A DNA stretch of 64,000 nucleotides. Source: JBBRVW01 sp963784645. Lineage in GTDB: Bacteria > Actinomycetota > Actinomycetes > JACCUZ01. The position numbers and the translations under genes are program-made. Below are positions 10,364 to 18,383 of this stretch, in pieces. The notes under the pieces are model-generated. The model was not told the origin of the DNA, did not search any database, and was given only the letters and a program-made list of their open reading frames with translations. Location: assembly GCA_963784645.1 (NCBI GenBank), contig CAWARY010000015.1, positions 186,001 through 250,000 on the forward strand. The letters are read 5' to 3'. Each line of letters starts with the position of its first letter. The first letter of the stretch is position 1.

Positions 10364-10911
10364 CCACCACCGCCGAGACCACCACCGTGACCACCCAGGT
10401 CCACCGCGTCTACATCAAGGCCAGCGCGCAGCGCATCTGGGACGCCATCACCCAGCCCGAGTGGACCCGGCGGTACGGCTACACCGGAATGGCAGACTTC
10501 GACCTCCGACCTGGTGGCATCGCGCTCGTGCACCCGTCGCCGGAGTTCAAGGAGGCGGCCGAGTCCGGTGGCTTCCCGTGCCCCGACCCGCTCGTCGACG
10601 GCGAGGTGCTGGAGGCCGAACCGCCCAGGCGGCTCGTCACGACGTGGCGGATGCTCATGGACCCGGTCACCTCGCAGGAACCCTTCACGCGCGTGACCTA
10701 CGAGATCAAGGTGCTGCCCGCGGGCTACTGTTCCTTGACCGTGGTGCACGAGTGCGAGGGCGCCCCCGCGACCCTCCGCATGGTGGCCGGCAGCGACGAG
10801 GACATGGGCGCCGGCGGCGGCCACGACTGGGTGCTGAGCGACCTCAAGACCCTGCTCGAGACAGGCGAGACGATGACCGGGGGCTGGCGTCCGGGAGCGC
10901 CGCAGGACTGA
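10360..10911 (+). CDS. SRPBCC / AHSA1-like ligand-binding protein
   Basis: 183-residue START/Bet v1-type protein of the AHSA1 family, which forms a hydrophobic ligand cavity. Features are VYIKASAQRIWDAITQPEWTRRYGY at the N-terminus, a central sheet with PDPLVDGEVLEAEPPRRLVTTW, and the C-terminal helix DWVLSDLKTLLETG. ArsR-SRPBCC pairs are common in actinobacteria. The regulator and binding protein are co-translated here, so the SRPBCC protein may bind the inducing compound or act on it (inference). Confidence 0.85.
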   Translation: MTTTAETTTVTTQVHRVYIKASAQRIWDAITQPEWTRRYGYTGMADFDLRPGGIALVHPSPEFKEAAESGGFPCPDPLVDGEVLEAEPPRRLVTTWRMLMDPVTSQEPFTRVTYEIKVLPAGYCSLTVVHECEGAPATLRMVAGSDEDMGAGGGHDWVLSDLKTLLETGETMTGGWRPGAPQD

Positions 10912-11261
10912 CCGCACGGTGCAGGCGACCGGCCGCGGCGGGACACCCGGCACCGGCCGGCCGACGTCAGCGGCCGGTGCGTGCGGTGCTGTCGTCGATC
11001 GCAACGGGCGCTCTCGTCGAGGCCGGCCGCCCGGACGGCCGCCCGCGGCGCGTCTGCGGCCCCCCTGCTGGGCCGAGGCGGCGTCGTCGCCGTCCATCCA
11101 GATCGTCGCGAGGAGCGTGGACTCGTCTGCGGCAGCTGCTCGATCTCTGGAGCTCGTGCACTGCGGCCCGATTCGGTCAGGGCCAGCCGAGCACGTCCTT
11201 GAGCGAACGGGCCGAGGCCTTGGGCCGCACCCGCAGCCACACCTCGTACGACGTGGCCACC
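10912..11261. other. 350-base gap without a supportable gene
   Basis: No reading frame on either strand has a ribosome site together with recognisable composition. The only structure seen is the hairpin at 10950-10980. The rest may be decayed sequence linked to the phage-derived gene that ends at 11262. Confidence 0.5.
10950..10980 (+). terminator. hairpin downstream of the SRPBCC gene
   Basis: GCACCGGCC (10950-10958) pairs perfectly with GGCCGGTGC (10972-10980), and one more G-C pair extends the stem. No T-tract follows. It is probably the end of the arsR-SRPBCC transcript. Confidence 0.45.
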
Positions 11262-11627
11262 TCAGCGCTCCCAGGGCGCCTGGTCGCCCATCTTCGCGTA
11301 GTACTTCGCGAGGTGGGACCTCACCCGGTCGACGTCGCCCTGCGGCAGGTCCACTCCCCCGCGGGAGCCCTCCATGACGTTGCCTGCGGCCATCACACCA
11401 CGCGGCACCGCGCGCAGCCGGCCGTCGACGACGTCGGCGACAAGGAGCTTGTAGCTGCCGAAGTTCTCCTTCTTGTCCGCGTCATACCAGACGTGCGCGT
11501 CGCGATACCTCTCATTGGGCTCGTCCTGCGCGCCGGCCCACGCACGGACCCGTTTCTCGGCGGCAGAGCCGTCCCACTCACGATCGCGGTCGGCCAGCGG
11601 CAAGTCTTGGAAAGCGGTCACAGCCAT
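11262..11627 (-). CDS. phage-derived capsid-region-like orphan protein
   Basis: 121-residue protein starting at an ATG preceded by GTGAGGAGGACGCC, a strong ribosome site. It reads DREWDGSAAEKRVRAWAG early, VWYDADKKENFGSYKLLVAD in the middle and VDLPQGDVDRVRSHLAKYYAKMG near the end. As I recall, this pattern occurs in actinophage structural or prohead-protease regions and in orphan chromosomal copies. No other phage gene is nearby, so it is either a domesticated single gene or a remnant. Function unknown; the family assignment is from memory of the motif. Confidence 0.6.
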   Translation of the reverse strand: MAVTAFQDLPLADRDREWDGSAAEKRVRAWAGAQDEPNERYRDAHVWYDADKKENFGSYKLLVADVVDGRLRAVPRGVMAAGNVMEGSRGGVDLPQGDVDRVRSHLAKYYAKMGDQAPWER

Positions 11628-11784
11628 GGCGTCCTCCTCACTCTCACGTCCGCGCCGAAGACGGCGGTCCGACCCTCGCCAGGTACCCGTCGGCCCGGCG
11701 GCTACACCGCCGCGGTGGGCCGTCACCGAGGCTGCGCCGTCCGGGGCCGACCTCGACGATTGCGACTCTCGGGCCGCGTGAAGG

Positions 11785-11800
11785 TAGCGTGCGTCCGGTG
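11785..11800 (+). promoter_or_regulatory. -10 element before the RF3 leader ORF
   Basis: TAGCGT (11785-11790) is a typical actinobacterial -10. It places the transcript start at about 11797-11798, on the GTG of the seven-codon ORF. A weak -35 (TTGCGA, 11760-11765) lies 19 bases upstream. Confidence 0.4.
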
Positions 11801-11821
11801 AGTGTTCAGCCCCGCCGATGA
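11798..11821 (+). CDS. seven-codon leader ORF overlapping the RF3 start
   Basis: GTG AGT GTT CAG CCC CGC CGA TGA encodes VSVQPRR and ends in a UGA that overlaps the prfC ATG as ATGA (11818-11821). The GTG sits about 7 bases after the -10, so it would be read as a leaderless start. The prfC ATG has no Shine-Dalgarno sequence of its own, so re-initiation after termination at this UGA is the evident way to translate prfC. Translation of the leader has not been shown. Confidence 0.4.
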   Translation: MSVQPRR

Positions 11822-13452
11822 CCGACGCCCTCCAGCTCCCGGAGCCCGCGGCTCCCGCCTCCGACCCGGCCACGAGCTCCCGGGTGCGCCGGGAGGCCGC
11901 CCGGCGGCGCACCTTCGCGGTCATCAGCCACCCCGACGCGGGCAAGTCGACCCTGACCGAGGCGCTGGCGCTGCATGCCCGGGTGATCTCGCAGGCCGGC
12001 GCCGTCCACGGCAAGGCCAACCGCCGCGGCACCGTGTCGGACTGGATGGAGATGGAGCGCGACCGCGGCATCTCCATCACCTCCGCCGCGCTGCAGTTCT
12101 CCTACCGCGACTCCGTGGTCAACCTGCTCGACACCCCGGGCCACGCCGACTTCTCCGAGGACACCTACCGGGTCCTGGCGGCCGTCGACGCGGCGGTGAT
12201 GCTCCTGGATGCCGCCAAGGGCCTCGAGCCGCAGACCCTGAAGCTGTTCGAGGTGTGCCGGTACCGCGGCATCCCGGTCCTCACCGTGGTGAACAAGTGG
12301 GACCGGCCCGGCCGCGACGCACTCGCCCTGATGGACGAGATCTCCGAGCGCATCGGGCTGCGCCCCACCCCGCTGACCTGGCCGGTCGGCATCGCCGGCG
12401 ACTTCCGTGGCGTGCTGGACCGGCGTACGGGCGGCTTCATCCGCTTCACCCGGACCGCCGGTGGCGCCACGGTCGCCCCGGAGGAGCACCTGGATCCCGC
12501 CACCGCGCAGACCCGGGAGGGCGACGCGTGGGCGACCGCCGTCGAGGAGCACGAGCTGCTCGGAGCGGACGGCGCCGACCACGAGCAGGACACCTTCCTC
12601 GCCGGGCGCTCCACGCCGGTGCTGTTCGCGTCCGCGGTGCAGAACTTCGGCGTCGGTCAGCTCCTCGACGTCCTGCTCGAGCTGGCCCCGGCTCCCACGG
12701 CTCGCGCGTCCACCGAGGGTGACGCGCGGCCGGTCGACTCCTCCTTCTCCGCCTTCGTCTTCAAGGTGCAGGCGGGCATGGACGCGGCCCACCGCGACCG
12801 GATCGCGTTCGCGCGGGTCTGTTCCGGCGTCTTCGAGCGCGGCATGGTCGCCACGCACGAGCCGACCGGGCGGCCGTTCGCCACCAAGTACGCGCAGGCG
12901 GTGTTCGGCCGCGAGCGCCACACCCTCGACACCGCCTACCCGGGTGACGTCGTCGGGCTGGTCAACGCCGCGGCGCTCGGCATCGGCGACACCCTGTACG
13001 CCGACGACCCGGTGTGCTTCCCGCCGATCCCCGCGTTCGCGCCCGAGCACTTCGCGGTCGCCCGGGCCGAGGACTCCGGCCGCTACAAGCAGTTCCGTCG
13101 GGGCATCAGCCAGCTCGAGCAGGAGGGCGTGGTCCAGGTGCTGCGGTCCGACCTGCGTGGCGACCAGGCACCCGTCCTCGCCGCGGTCGGGCCGATGCAG
13201 TTCGAGGTCGCCACCCACCGGATGGCGCACGAGTTCAACGCGCCGGTACACCTGGACCGGCTCGACTACACCCTCGCCCGGCGCACCCGGGCGGAGGACG
13301 CTCAGACCCTCGACCGGATCCGGGGCGTCGAGGTCCTCACGCGCGGCGACGGCGCGGTTCTGGCCTTGTTCCCCGACCGCTGGCGGCTGCAGATCGTCCA
13401 GCGCGACCACCGCCAGGTCGTGCTCGACCCGCTCGTCGCCGACAACGACTGA
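11818..13452 (+). CDS. prfC: peptide chain release factor 3
   Basis: Ribosomal GTPase that removes RF1/RF2 after termination. The 544 residues carry G1 SHPDAGKST at 37-45, G2 within MERDRGISITSA, G3 DTPGHADFSED and G4 NKWDRPGRD, followed by the RF3-specific domains II and III (PVDSSFSAFVFKVQAG, GPMQFEVATHRMAHEFN). E. coli RF3 is 529 residues, so the length is normal. The start was chosen from the N-terminal extension typical of actinobacterial copies and the ATGA overlap with the leader ORF. Confidence 0.93.
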   Translation: MTDALQLPEPAAPASDPATSSRVRREAARRRTFAVISHPDAGKSTLTEALALHARVISQAGAVHGKANRRGTVSDWMEMERDRGISITSAALQFSYRDSVVNLLDTPGHADFSEDTYRVLAAVDAAVMLLDAAKGLEPQTLKLFEVCRYRGIPVLTVVNKWDRPGRDALALMDEISERIGLRPTPLTWPVGIAGDFRGVLDRRTGGFIRFTRTAGGATVAPEEHLDPATAQTREGDAWATAVEEHELLGADGADHEQDTFLAGRSTPVLFASAVQNFGVGQLLDVLLELAPAPTARASTEGDARPVDSSFSAFVFKVQAGMDAAHRDRIAFARVCSGVFERGMVATHEPTGRPFATKYAQAVFGRERHTLDTAYPGDVVGLVNAAALGIGDTLYADDPVCFPPIPAFAPEHFAVARAEDSGRYKQFRRGISQLEQEGVVQVLRSDLRGDQAPVLAAVGPMQFEVATHRMAHEFNAPVHLDRLDYTLARRTRAEDAQTLDRIRGVEVLTRGDGAVLALFPDRWRLQIVQRDHRQVVLDPLVADND

Positions 13453-13488
13453 CGCCGCGACGCGAGTCCGGCACCGCAACGTCCACCA

Positions 13489-13536
13489 TGACCCGTCCGG
13501 GTCACGCCACCGGTACCCAGGCGGTCACCACCTGGG
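13489..13536 (+). other. two small hairpins before the RNase J gene
   Basis: TGACCC-GTCC-GGGTCA (13489-13504) and CCCAGG...CCTGGG (13516-13536) lie between prfC and the RNase J gene. They could end the prfC transcript or structure the RNase J leader; neither is followed by a T-run. Confidence 0.3.
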
Positions 13537-13557
13537 CCCTCACGACAGGATCTGCCC

Positions 13558-15243
13558 ATGAGCCACCCCCATCCCGAGCTCAGCGCGCCCCCGTCGCTGC
13601 CCCGAGGCGGCCTGCGGGTCGTCGGCCTGGGCGGCCTCGGCGAGGTCGGCCGGAACATGACCGTCTTCGAGCACGCCGGCCGGCTGCTGGTCGTCGACTG
13701 CGGGGTCCTGTTCCCCGAGGAGACGCAGCCCGGCGTCGACGTGATCCTGCCCGACTTCACGTGGATCCGGGACCGCCTGGACAAGATCGAGGCCATCGTC
13801 CTCACCCACGGTCACGAGGACCACATCGGCGGGGTCCCCTACCTGCTCCGGGAGCGTGCGGACATCCCCGTCGTCGGCTCGAAGCTCACGCTCGCCTTCA
13901 TCGCCGCGAAGCTCAAGGAGCACAAGATCACCCCGGTGACCCGTGAGGTCGCGGAGGGCCAGCGGAAGCGGTTCGGACCCTTCGACCTCGAGTTCGTCGC
14001 GGTCAACCACTCGATCCCCGACGGGCTCGCGGTCGCCATCCGTACCGAGGCGGGGCTGGTGCTCCACACCGGTGACTTCAAGATGGACCAGTTCCCGCTC
14101 GACGACCGCATCACCGACCTGCGCGCCTTCGCCCGTCTCGGCGAGGAGGGCGTCGACCTCTTCCTCACCGACTCGACCAACGCCGAGGTGCCGGGGTTCA
14201 CGACCTCCGAGCGCGAGCTGTCGCCCGCGATCGAGGAGGTCTTCCGCACGGCGCCGCGCCGGATCATCGTGTCCAGCTTCGCGAGCCACGTGCACCGCAT
14301 CCAGCAGGTGCTCGATGCCGCCCACGAGCACGGGCGCAAGGTCGCCTTCGTCGGCCGCTCCATGGTGCGCAACATGGGGATCGCGCGCGACCTGGGCTAC
14401 CTCGAGATCCCCAAGGGACTGGTCGTGGACCTGAAGGTCCTCGAGAAGCTCGCGGACGACAAGATCACCCTCATCTGCACCGGCTCCCAGGGCGAGCCGA
14501 TGGCCGCCCTCTCCCGGATGGCCAACCGCGACCACATGATCCGCATCGGCAAGGGCGACACCGTCCTGCTCGCGAGCTCGCTGATCCCGGGCAACGAGAA
14601 CGCCATCTACCGCGTCATCAACGCTCTCACCCGCTGGGGCGCGAACGTCGTGCACAAGGGCAACGCCAAGGTGCACGTCTCCGGCCACGCCAGTGCCGGC
14701 GAGCTCGTGTACTGCTACAACGTCGTCCAGCCCTCGAACGTCATGCCGGTGCACGGCGAGTGGCGTCACCTCACCGCCAACGCCGCCCTCGCCGTGCGTA
14801 CCGGCGTCCCCGCCGAGAACGTCGTCATCGCCGAGGACGGCGTCGTGGTCGACCTGGTCGACGGGAAGGCGTCCATCACCGGCAAGGTGCCCGCCGGGCT
14901 CGTGTACGTCGACGGCATGACCGTCGGCGGAGCCACCGAGGCCTCCCTCAAGGACCGCCGCACGCTCGCAGAGGAGGGCTTCGTCACCATCGTGCTGCTG
15001 GTCGACGCCGACACCGGCCGGCTCAGCGAGACACCGGACTTCCTGGCCCGCGGCTTCGTCCACGACGACAAGACGTTCGACGCCGTCGTCCCCCTCATCG
15101 AGGCAGCGCTCGCCAAGGCGGCCCAGGAAGGCATCGGCGAGCAGCACCAGCTCGAGCAGCTCGTGCACCGCACGGTCAGCCGCTGGGCCCACTCCACCTA
15201 CCGCCGCAGCCCGGTGATCCTCCCGATCATCATCGACGCCTGA
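13558..15243 (+). CDS. rnj: ribonuclease J
   Basis: Metallo-beta-lactamase/beta-CASP ribonuclease with 5'-3' exo- and endonuclease activity in rRNA maturation and mRNA turnover. The 561 residues include the zinc motif LTHGHEDHIGG (HGHEDH at 84-89), a later metal His in AVNHSIPD, Asp in LHTGDFKMD, and the beta-CASP phosphate pocket SGHASAGELV. The C-terminal domain ends RRSPVILPIIID. It is a standard essential-type actinobacterial copy. An AGGA lies 8 bases before the ATG. Confidence 0.95.
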   Translation: MSHPHPELSAPPSLPRGGLRVVGLGGLGEVGRNMTVFEHAGRLLVVDCGVLFPEETQPGVDVILPDFTWIRDRLDKIEAIVLTHGHEDHIGGVPYLLRERADIPVVGSKLTLAFIAAKLKEHKITPVTREVAEGQRKRFGPFDLEFVAVNHSIPDGLAVAIRTEAGLVLHTGDFKMDQFPLDDRITDLRAFARLGEEGVDLFLTDSTNAEVPGFTTSERELSPAIEEVFRTAPRRIIVSSFASHVHRIQQVLDAAHEHGRKVAFVGRSMVRNMGIARDLGYLEIPKGLVVDLKVLEKLADDKITLICTGSQGEPMAALSRMANRDHMIRIGKGDTVLLASSLIPGNENAIYRVINALTRWGANVVHKGNAKVHVSGHASAGELVYCYNVVQPSNVMPVHGEWRHLTANAALAVRTGVPAENVVIAEDGVVVDLVDGKASITGKVPAGLVYVDGMTVGGATEASLKDRRTLAEEGFVTIVLLVDADTGRLSETPDFLARGFVHDDKTFDAVVPLIEAALAKAAQEGIGEQHQLEQLVHRTVSRWAHSTYRRSPVILPIIIDA

Positions 15244-15255
15244 GGCGGGAGGCGG

Positions 15256-16794
15256 TCAGTGGCTGGACAGCCGGCCGGACAACCTGTCGTGCATGTGGTC
15301 GCTGGCCGGGTTGAGCCCGAGGATCCGAACGGTCTTCCCGCGGAGGGCGTACTTGTGGGTGACCGCGTCGAGCGCGGCGACGGAGGACGCGTCCCAGACA
15401 TGCGACTGGGACAGGTCGATCACCACCCGGTCGGGGTCGTGGGCGTAGTCGAACTGGGTGACCAAGTCGTTGCTGGACGCGAAGAACAGCGCGCCGTGGA
15501 CGGAGTAGATGACCTCGCCACCCTCGGGGTCGGTCACCGAGGTGACCTCGACCAGGTGGGCCACCCGACGGGAGAAGAGCACCATCGCGGTCAGGGTGCC
15601 GGCGATCACCCCGTACGCCAGGTTGTGAGTGGCGACGACGACGACAACCGTGACGATCATGACAGCGGTCTCGCTCTTGGGCATCCTGCGCAGCGTCGCG
15701 GGGGCGACCGAGTGCCAGTCGAAGGTGAGCCCGGCCACCACGATCATGATCGCGACGAGGGCTGCCATCGGGATCGTCGCGACGAGAGGACCGAGGGCGA
15801 CGACGAGGACCAGCAGGAACACGCCGGCGAGGAACGTCGACAGTCGGGTGCGGGCGCCTGACGTCTTCACGTTGATCATCGTCTGGCCGATCATCGCGCA
15901 GCCGCCCATCCCGCCGAACAGGCCGGTGACCACGTTGGCGACGCCCTGTCCCCATGCCTCCCGGGTCTTGGAGGAGTGCGTGTCGGTGATGTCGTCGACG
16001 AGCTTGGCGGTCATCAGCGACTCCATCAGCCCCACCAGCGCGAGAGCGAACGCGTAGGGCAGCAGGATGCGCAGCGTCTCGAGGGTGTACGGCACGTCGG
16101 GCAGACCGAGTGTGGGCAGCGAGCCGGGCAGCTCGCCCTCGTCCCCGACGGTCGGGACGGCGACGGCCGCGGCGGTCGTGAGGACCGTGAGCACCACGAT
16201 GGCGACCAGCGGCGCCGGGACGGCCTTCATCAGCTTGGGCAGGCCGAGGATGATCGCCAGCGCGAGGACGACCAGCGGGTACACCAGCCAGGGCACGGAC
16301 AGGAGGTGCGGCAGCTGGGCGAGGAAGATGAGGATGGCGAGCGCGTTGACGAAGCCGACCATGACGCTGCGCGGGACGAACCGCATGAGCTTCGCGACCC
16401 CCAGGGCGCCGAGCGCGACCTGGATCAGGCCGCCGACGATGACCGCGGCGATCAGGTAGTCCAGGCCCCGCTCCCGGACCAGCGGCGCCAAGACCAGGGC
16501 GATGGCGCCGGTCGCGGCCGAGATCATGGCCGGCCGGCCGCCGGTGACCGAGATGACGACGGCCATGGTGAACGAGGCGAACAGTCCGACGCTGGGGTCG
16601 ACCCCGGCCAGGATGGAGAAGGAGATCGCTTCGGGGATGAGGGCCAGGGCTACGACGAGACCGGCGAGGACCTCGGTCCGCGCGACCCGGGGCGAGAGCC
16701 AGTCGGGGCGGCCGGGAGGCAGCCGGCGCAGCGCCGCGGCAAGCGTGCGGCGGGAGGTGTCGGTGGGCATGTCAGTGGGCGTGGCGGGCGGCAT
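15256..16794 (-). CDS. SulP-family anion transporter with STAS domain
   Basis: Inner-membrane anion/proton symporter of the SulP family (sulfate, bicarbonate or dicarboxylates). The 512 residues show about ten to twelve hydrophobic helices from LAGLVVALALIPEAISFSIL to VIAGTLTAMVLFSRRV. A cytoplasmic STAS domain follows at about 420-500, with RVVIDLSQSHVWDASSVAALDAV. The start is the ATG at 16794, preceded by GAAAGGCGC; another ATG eight codons later lacks a ribosome site. The substrate cannot be read from sequence. Confidence 0.9.
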   Translation of the reverse strand: MPPATPTDMPTDTSRRTLAAALRRLPPGRPDWLSPRVARTEVLAGLVVALALIPEAISFSILAGVDPSVGLFASFTMAVVISVTGGRPAMISAATGAIALVLAPLVRERGLDYLIAAVIVGGLIQVALGALGVAKLMRFVPRSVMVGFVNALAILIFLAQLPHLLSVPWLVYPLVVLALAIILGLPKLMKAVPAPLVAIVVLTVLTTAAAVAVPTVGDEGELPGSLPTLGLPDVPYTLETLRILLPYAFALALVGLMESLMTAKLVDDITDTHSSKTREAWGQGVANVVTGLFGGMGGCAMIGQTMINVKTSGARTRLSTFLAGVFLLVLVVALGPLVATIPMAALVAIMIVVAGLTFDWHSVAPATLRRMPKSETAVMIVTVVVVVATHNLAYGVIAGTLTAMVLFSRRVAHLVEVTSVTDPEGGEVIYSVHGALFFASSNDLVTQFDYAHDPDRVVIDLSQSHVWDASSVAALDAVTHKYALRGKTVRILGLNPASDHMHDRLSGRLSSH

Positions 16795-17130
16795 AGCGCC
16801 TTTCGGGAAAGGCGCGCACGTGCAGGACTGGAGCGCGACCACAGCGTGGTCGGACACCGGTCTGCGCGTACGCGCGGAAGCGGTCGGGTTCATGGGTGGC
16901 AGGATCGGTGGGGACGCGGTACGCGCACCCGGCAACCGTGCCGCGAGAGAAGGAAACGCCTGGGTCCACGTGGTCGTGACCCTCTCCTCTTCGGCACCAA
17001 TCTACCGTGACGTGAGGACAGGAGCCGAACCGGCACGACCCCGATACCGTGGTCAGTGGACGGCTTCGTACCGGGCCGACGGTTCCTCGGATCGAGTCCG
17101 AGGACACGCTGGCGGGCGTACGGATCCCCC
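16795..17130. other. 336-base gap between sulP and tRNA-Arg
   Basis: No convincing gene. A hairpin, TCCTCGG-ATCGAGT-CCGAGGA (17084-17104), lies just upstream of the tRNA. The region should hold the sulP promoter (minus) and the tRNA promoter (plus), but I see no strong match for either. Confidence 0.4.
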
Positions 17131-17203
17131 GCGCCCGTAGCTCAGTGGATAGAGCGGCTGCCTTCTAAGCAGTTGGTCGCAGGTTCGATCCCTGCCGGGC
17201 GCG
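17131..17203 (+). tRNA. tRNA-Arg (anticodon TCT)
   Basis: Cloverleaf: acceptor GCGCCCG/CGGGCGC, D-arm GCTC...GAGC, anticodon arm GCTGC-CTTCTAA-GCAGT with anticodon TCT, and T-arm GCAGG-TTCGATC-CCTGC. The CCA end is not encoded. Its last bases are duplicated 1039 bp downstream, beyond the IS remnant. Confidence 0.95.
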
Positions 17204-17206
17204 CGT
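17192..17206. repeat. 15-bp direct repeat, copy at tRNA-Arg 3' end (att-like)
   Basis: CTGCCGGGCGCGCGT covers the last 12 bases of the tRNA gene and 3 bases beyond. An identical copy is at 18231-18245. Such duplications of tRNA 3' ends are the usual mark of site-specific integration. Confidence 0.6.
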
Positions 17207-17212
17207 TGTGAT

Positions 17213-18170
17213 TGAAGTGGCCCCGTCTGCCCGGACGGTGCGGGTGTGGTGACAGGCATCATGCGGCGGTCTCGGAGTGGCGTCCCGCCTTGTGCTGCTG
17301 TTCGTAGTCGGCGGGGCTGAGGTAGCGGAGGGTGGAGTGCCGCCGGCGGGGGTTGTAGAAGCCTTCGATGAACGCGAACACGGCCTGGGCCAGGCCCTCG
17401 CGGGTCGGCCAGCTCGAGCGGTCGAGCAGCTCGGTCTGCAGGGTCGCGAAGAAGCTCTCCGCGACTGAGTTGTCGAAGCAGTCCCCGATGCTGCCCATCG
17501 AGGCGAGCAGGCCGGCCTCGCGGAGACGGTGGCCGAACGCCCAGCTGGTGTAGGTCGAGCCGTGGTCGCTGTGATGGATCGCCCCGGGTGCGGGGCGGCG
17601 GTTCCAGATCGCCATCTGCAGCGCGTCGACGACGAGCTCGGAGCGGATGTGGTCGGCCATCGCCCAGCCGACGACGCGGCGGCTGAAGCAGTGCAGCACC
17701 ACGGCCAGGAAGAACCAGCCCACGCTGATGCGGTGCTGGGTGATGTCCGCGACGTAGAGCCGGTCCGGCGCCGCGGGCCGGAAGTTCCGTTCCACCAGGT
17801 CGTGGGAGGGGGTCGCGGCGGGTGGAGCCGCGCAACCGTCTGCGGTGCACGCCCTGCAGGCCGGCGCACCTCATCACGCGCTCGACCCGACCGTGGCTCA
17901 CGGCCAGGTGCTGGCCGAGCACGAGTTCCGCGTGGATGCGGCGATGGCCGTAGGTGCCGTTCGAGGCGGCGTGCGCCTCCCGGATTGCGTGCATCAGGTG
18001 GGCCTGGTCCCGGGCCCGGTCGCTGGCGGAGCCCCACTCGTAGACGCCGGGGGTCGAGACCTCCAGGACCCGGCGACGGAACTCAGGTGACCTGGCTGCC
18101 GGCATACGGACTCTTCTCAGACGACCATGGTCGCCTCAAGATCGGTGCCCAGGGAAGCGGGGCCACTTCA
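17213..18170 (-). mobile_element. decayed IS3-family insertion sequence
   Basis: The element is bounded by 13-bp perfect inverted repeats, TGAAGTGGCCCCG (17213-17225) and its complement (18158-18170), starting TG and ending CA as in IS3 ends. At 958 bp it is shorter than a full IS3 element (about 1.2-1.4 kb), in line with the missing orfA. No 3-4 bp target duplication is seen at its edges. Confidence 0.75.
17259..18105 (-). pseudogene. broken IS3-type transposase (OrfB, with orfA deleted)
   Basis: The N-terminal part (18105 to about 17810) begins like OrfA, MPAARSPEFRRRV, then jumps straight into OrfB: STPGVYEWG, GTYGHRRIHAELVLGQ, and RVERVMRCAGLQGVHRRR. The frame then changes near 17810-17825. 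The catalytic rve domain continues in another frame to 17259 with DITQHRISVGWFFLAVVLHC, HHSDHGSTYTSW and ESFFATLQTELL, holding the DDE residues. An in-frame loss of most of orfA plus a frameshift means no active transposase. Confidence 0.8.
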
Positions 18171-18181
18171 CCCGAGAAACG

Positions 18182-18221
18182 TGTCGCCTATGTCTTGAGA
18201 CACCTGTCGCCGATGCCCTGA
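18182..18221. repeat. two 17-bp imperfect direct repeats next to the IS end
   Basis: TGTCGCCTATGTCTTGA (18182-18198) and TGTCGCCGATGCCCTGA (18205-18221) differ at three positions and lie 23 bases apart. They sit between the IS right end and the second tRNA-end repeat. They may be the end of another, lost mobile element. Confidence 0.4.
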
Positions 18222-18230
18222 ACCAGGACA

Positions 18231-18245
18231 CTGCCGGGCGCGCGT
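18231..18245. repeat. 15-bp direct repeat, distal copy of tRNA-Arg 3' end
   Basis: CTGCCGGGCGCGCGT, identical to 17192-17206. Together the copies enclose the IS3 remnant. Confidence 0.6.
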
Positions 18246-18361
18246 GCCGGCAGAGGGGCGCCTACGGGCGCGGTAACCGCCACCCGGCAGCATGGGCTGT
18301 AGATGGTGGAATCCGATGTCCACCAACGGTTTCCGGGGTTCCGTCCGGCGCCTGACCGTAG

Positions 18362-18383
18362 TAGAATTCGAACATGTGTTCGA
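18362..18383 (+). promoter_or_regulatory. -10 element and LexA/SOS box over the HNH start codon
   Basis: TAGAAT (18362-18367) is a strong -10. It is followed at once by TCGAACATGTGTTCGA (18368-18383), which fits the actinobacterial LexA operator TCGAAC-N4-GTTCGA exactly. The ATG at 18374 is inside the box and about 7 bases from the -10, so the mRNA is probably leaderless. LexA binding would block initiation until DNA damage. Confidence 0.7.

Noticed and set aside
16795..17130. Plus-strand frame through the sulP-tRNA gap as a gene
   Set aside because: No ribosome site, no motif, and it runs through the tRNA upstream region.
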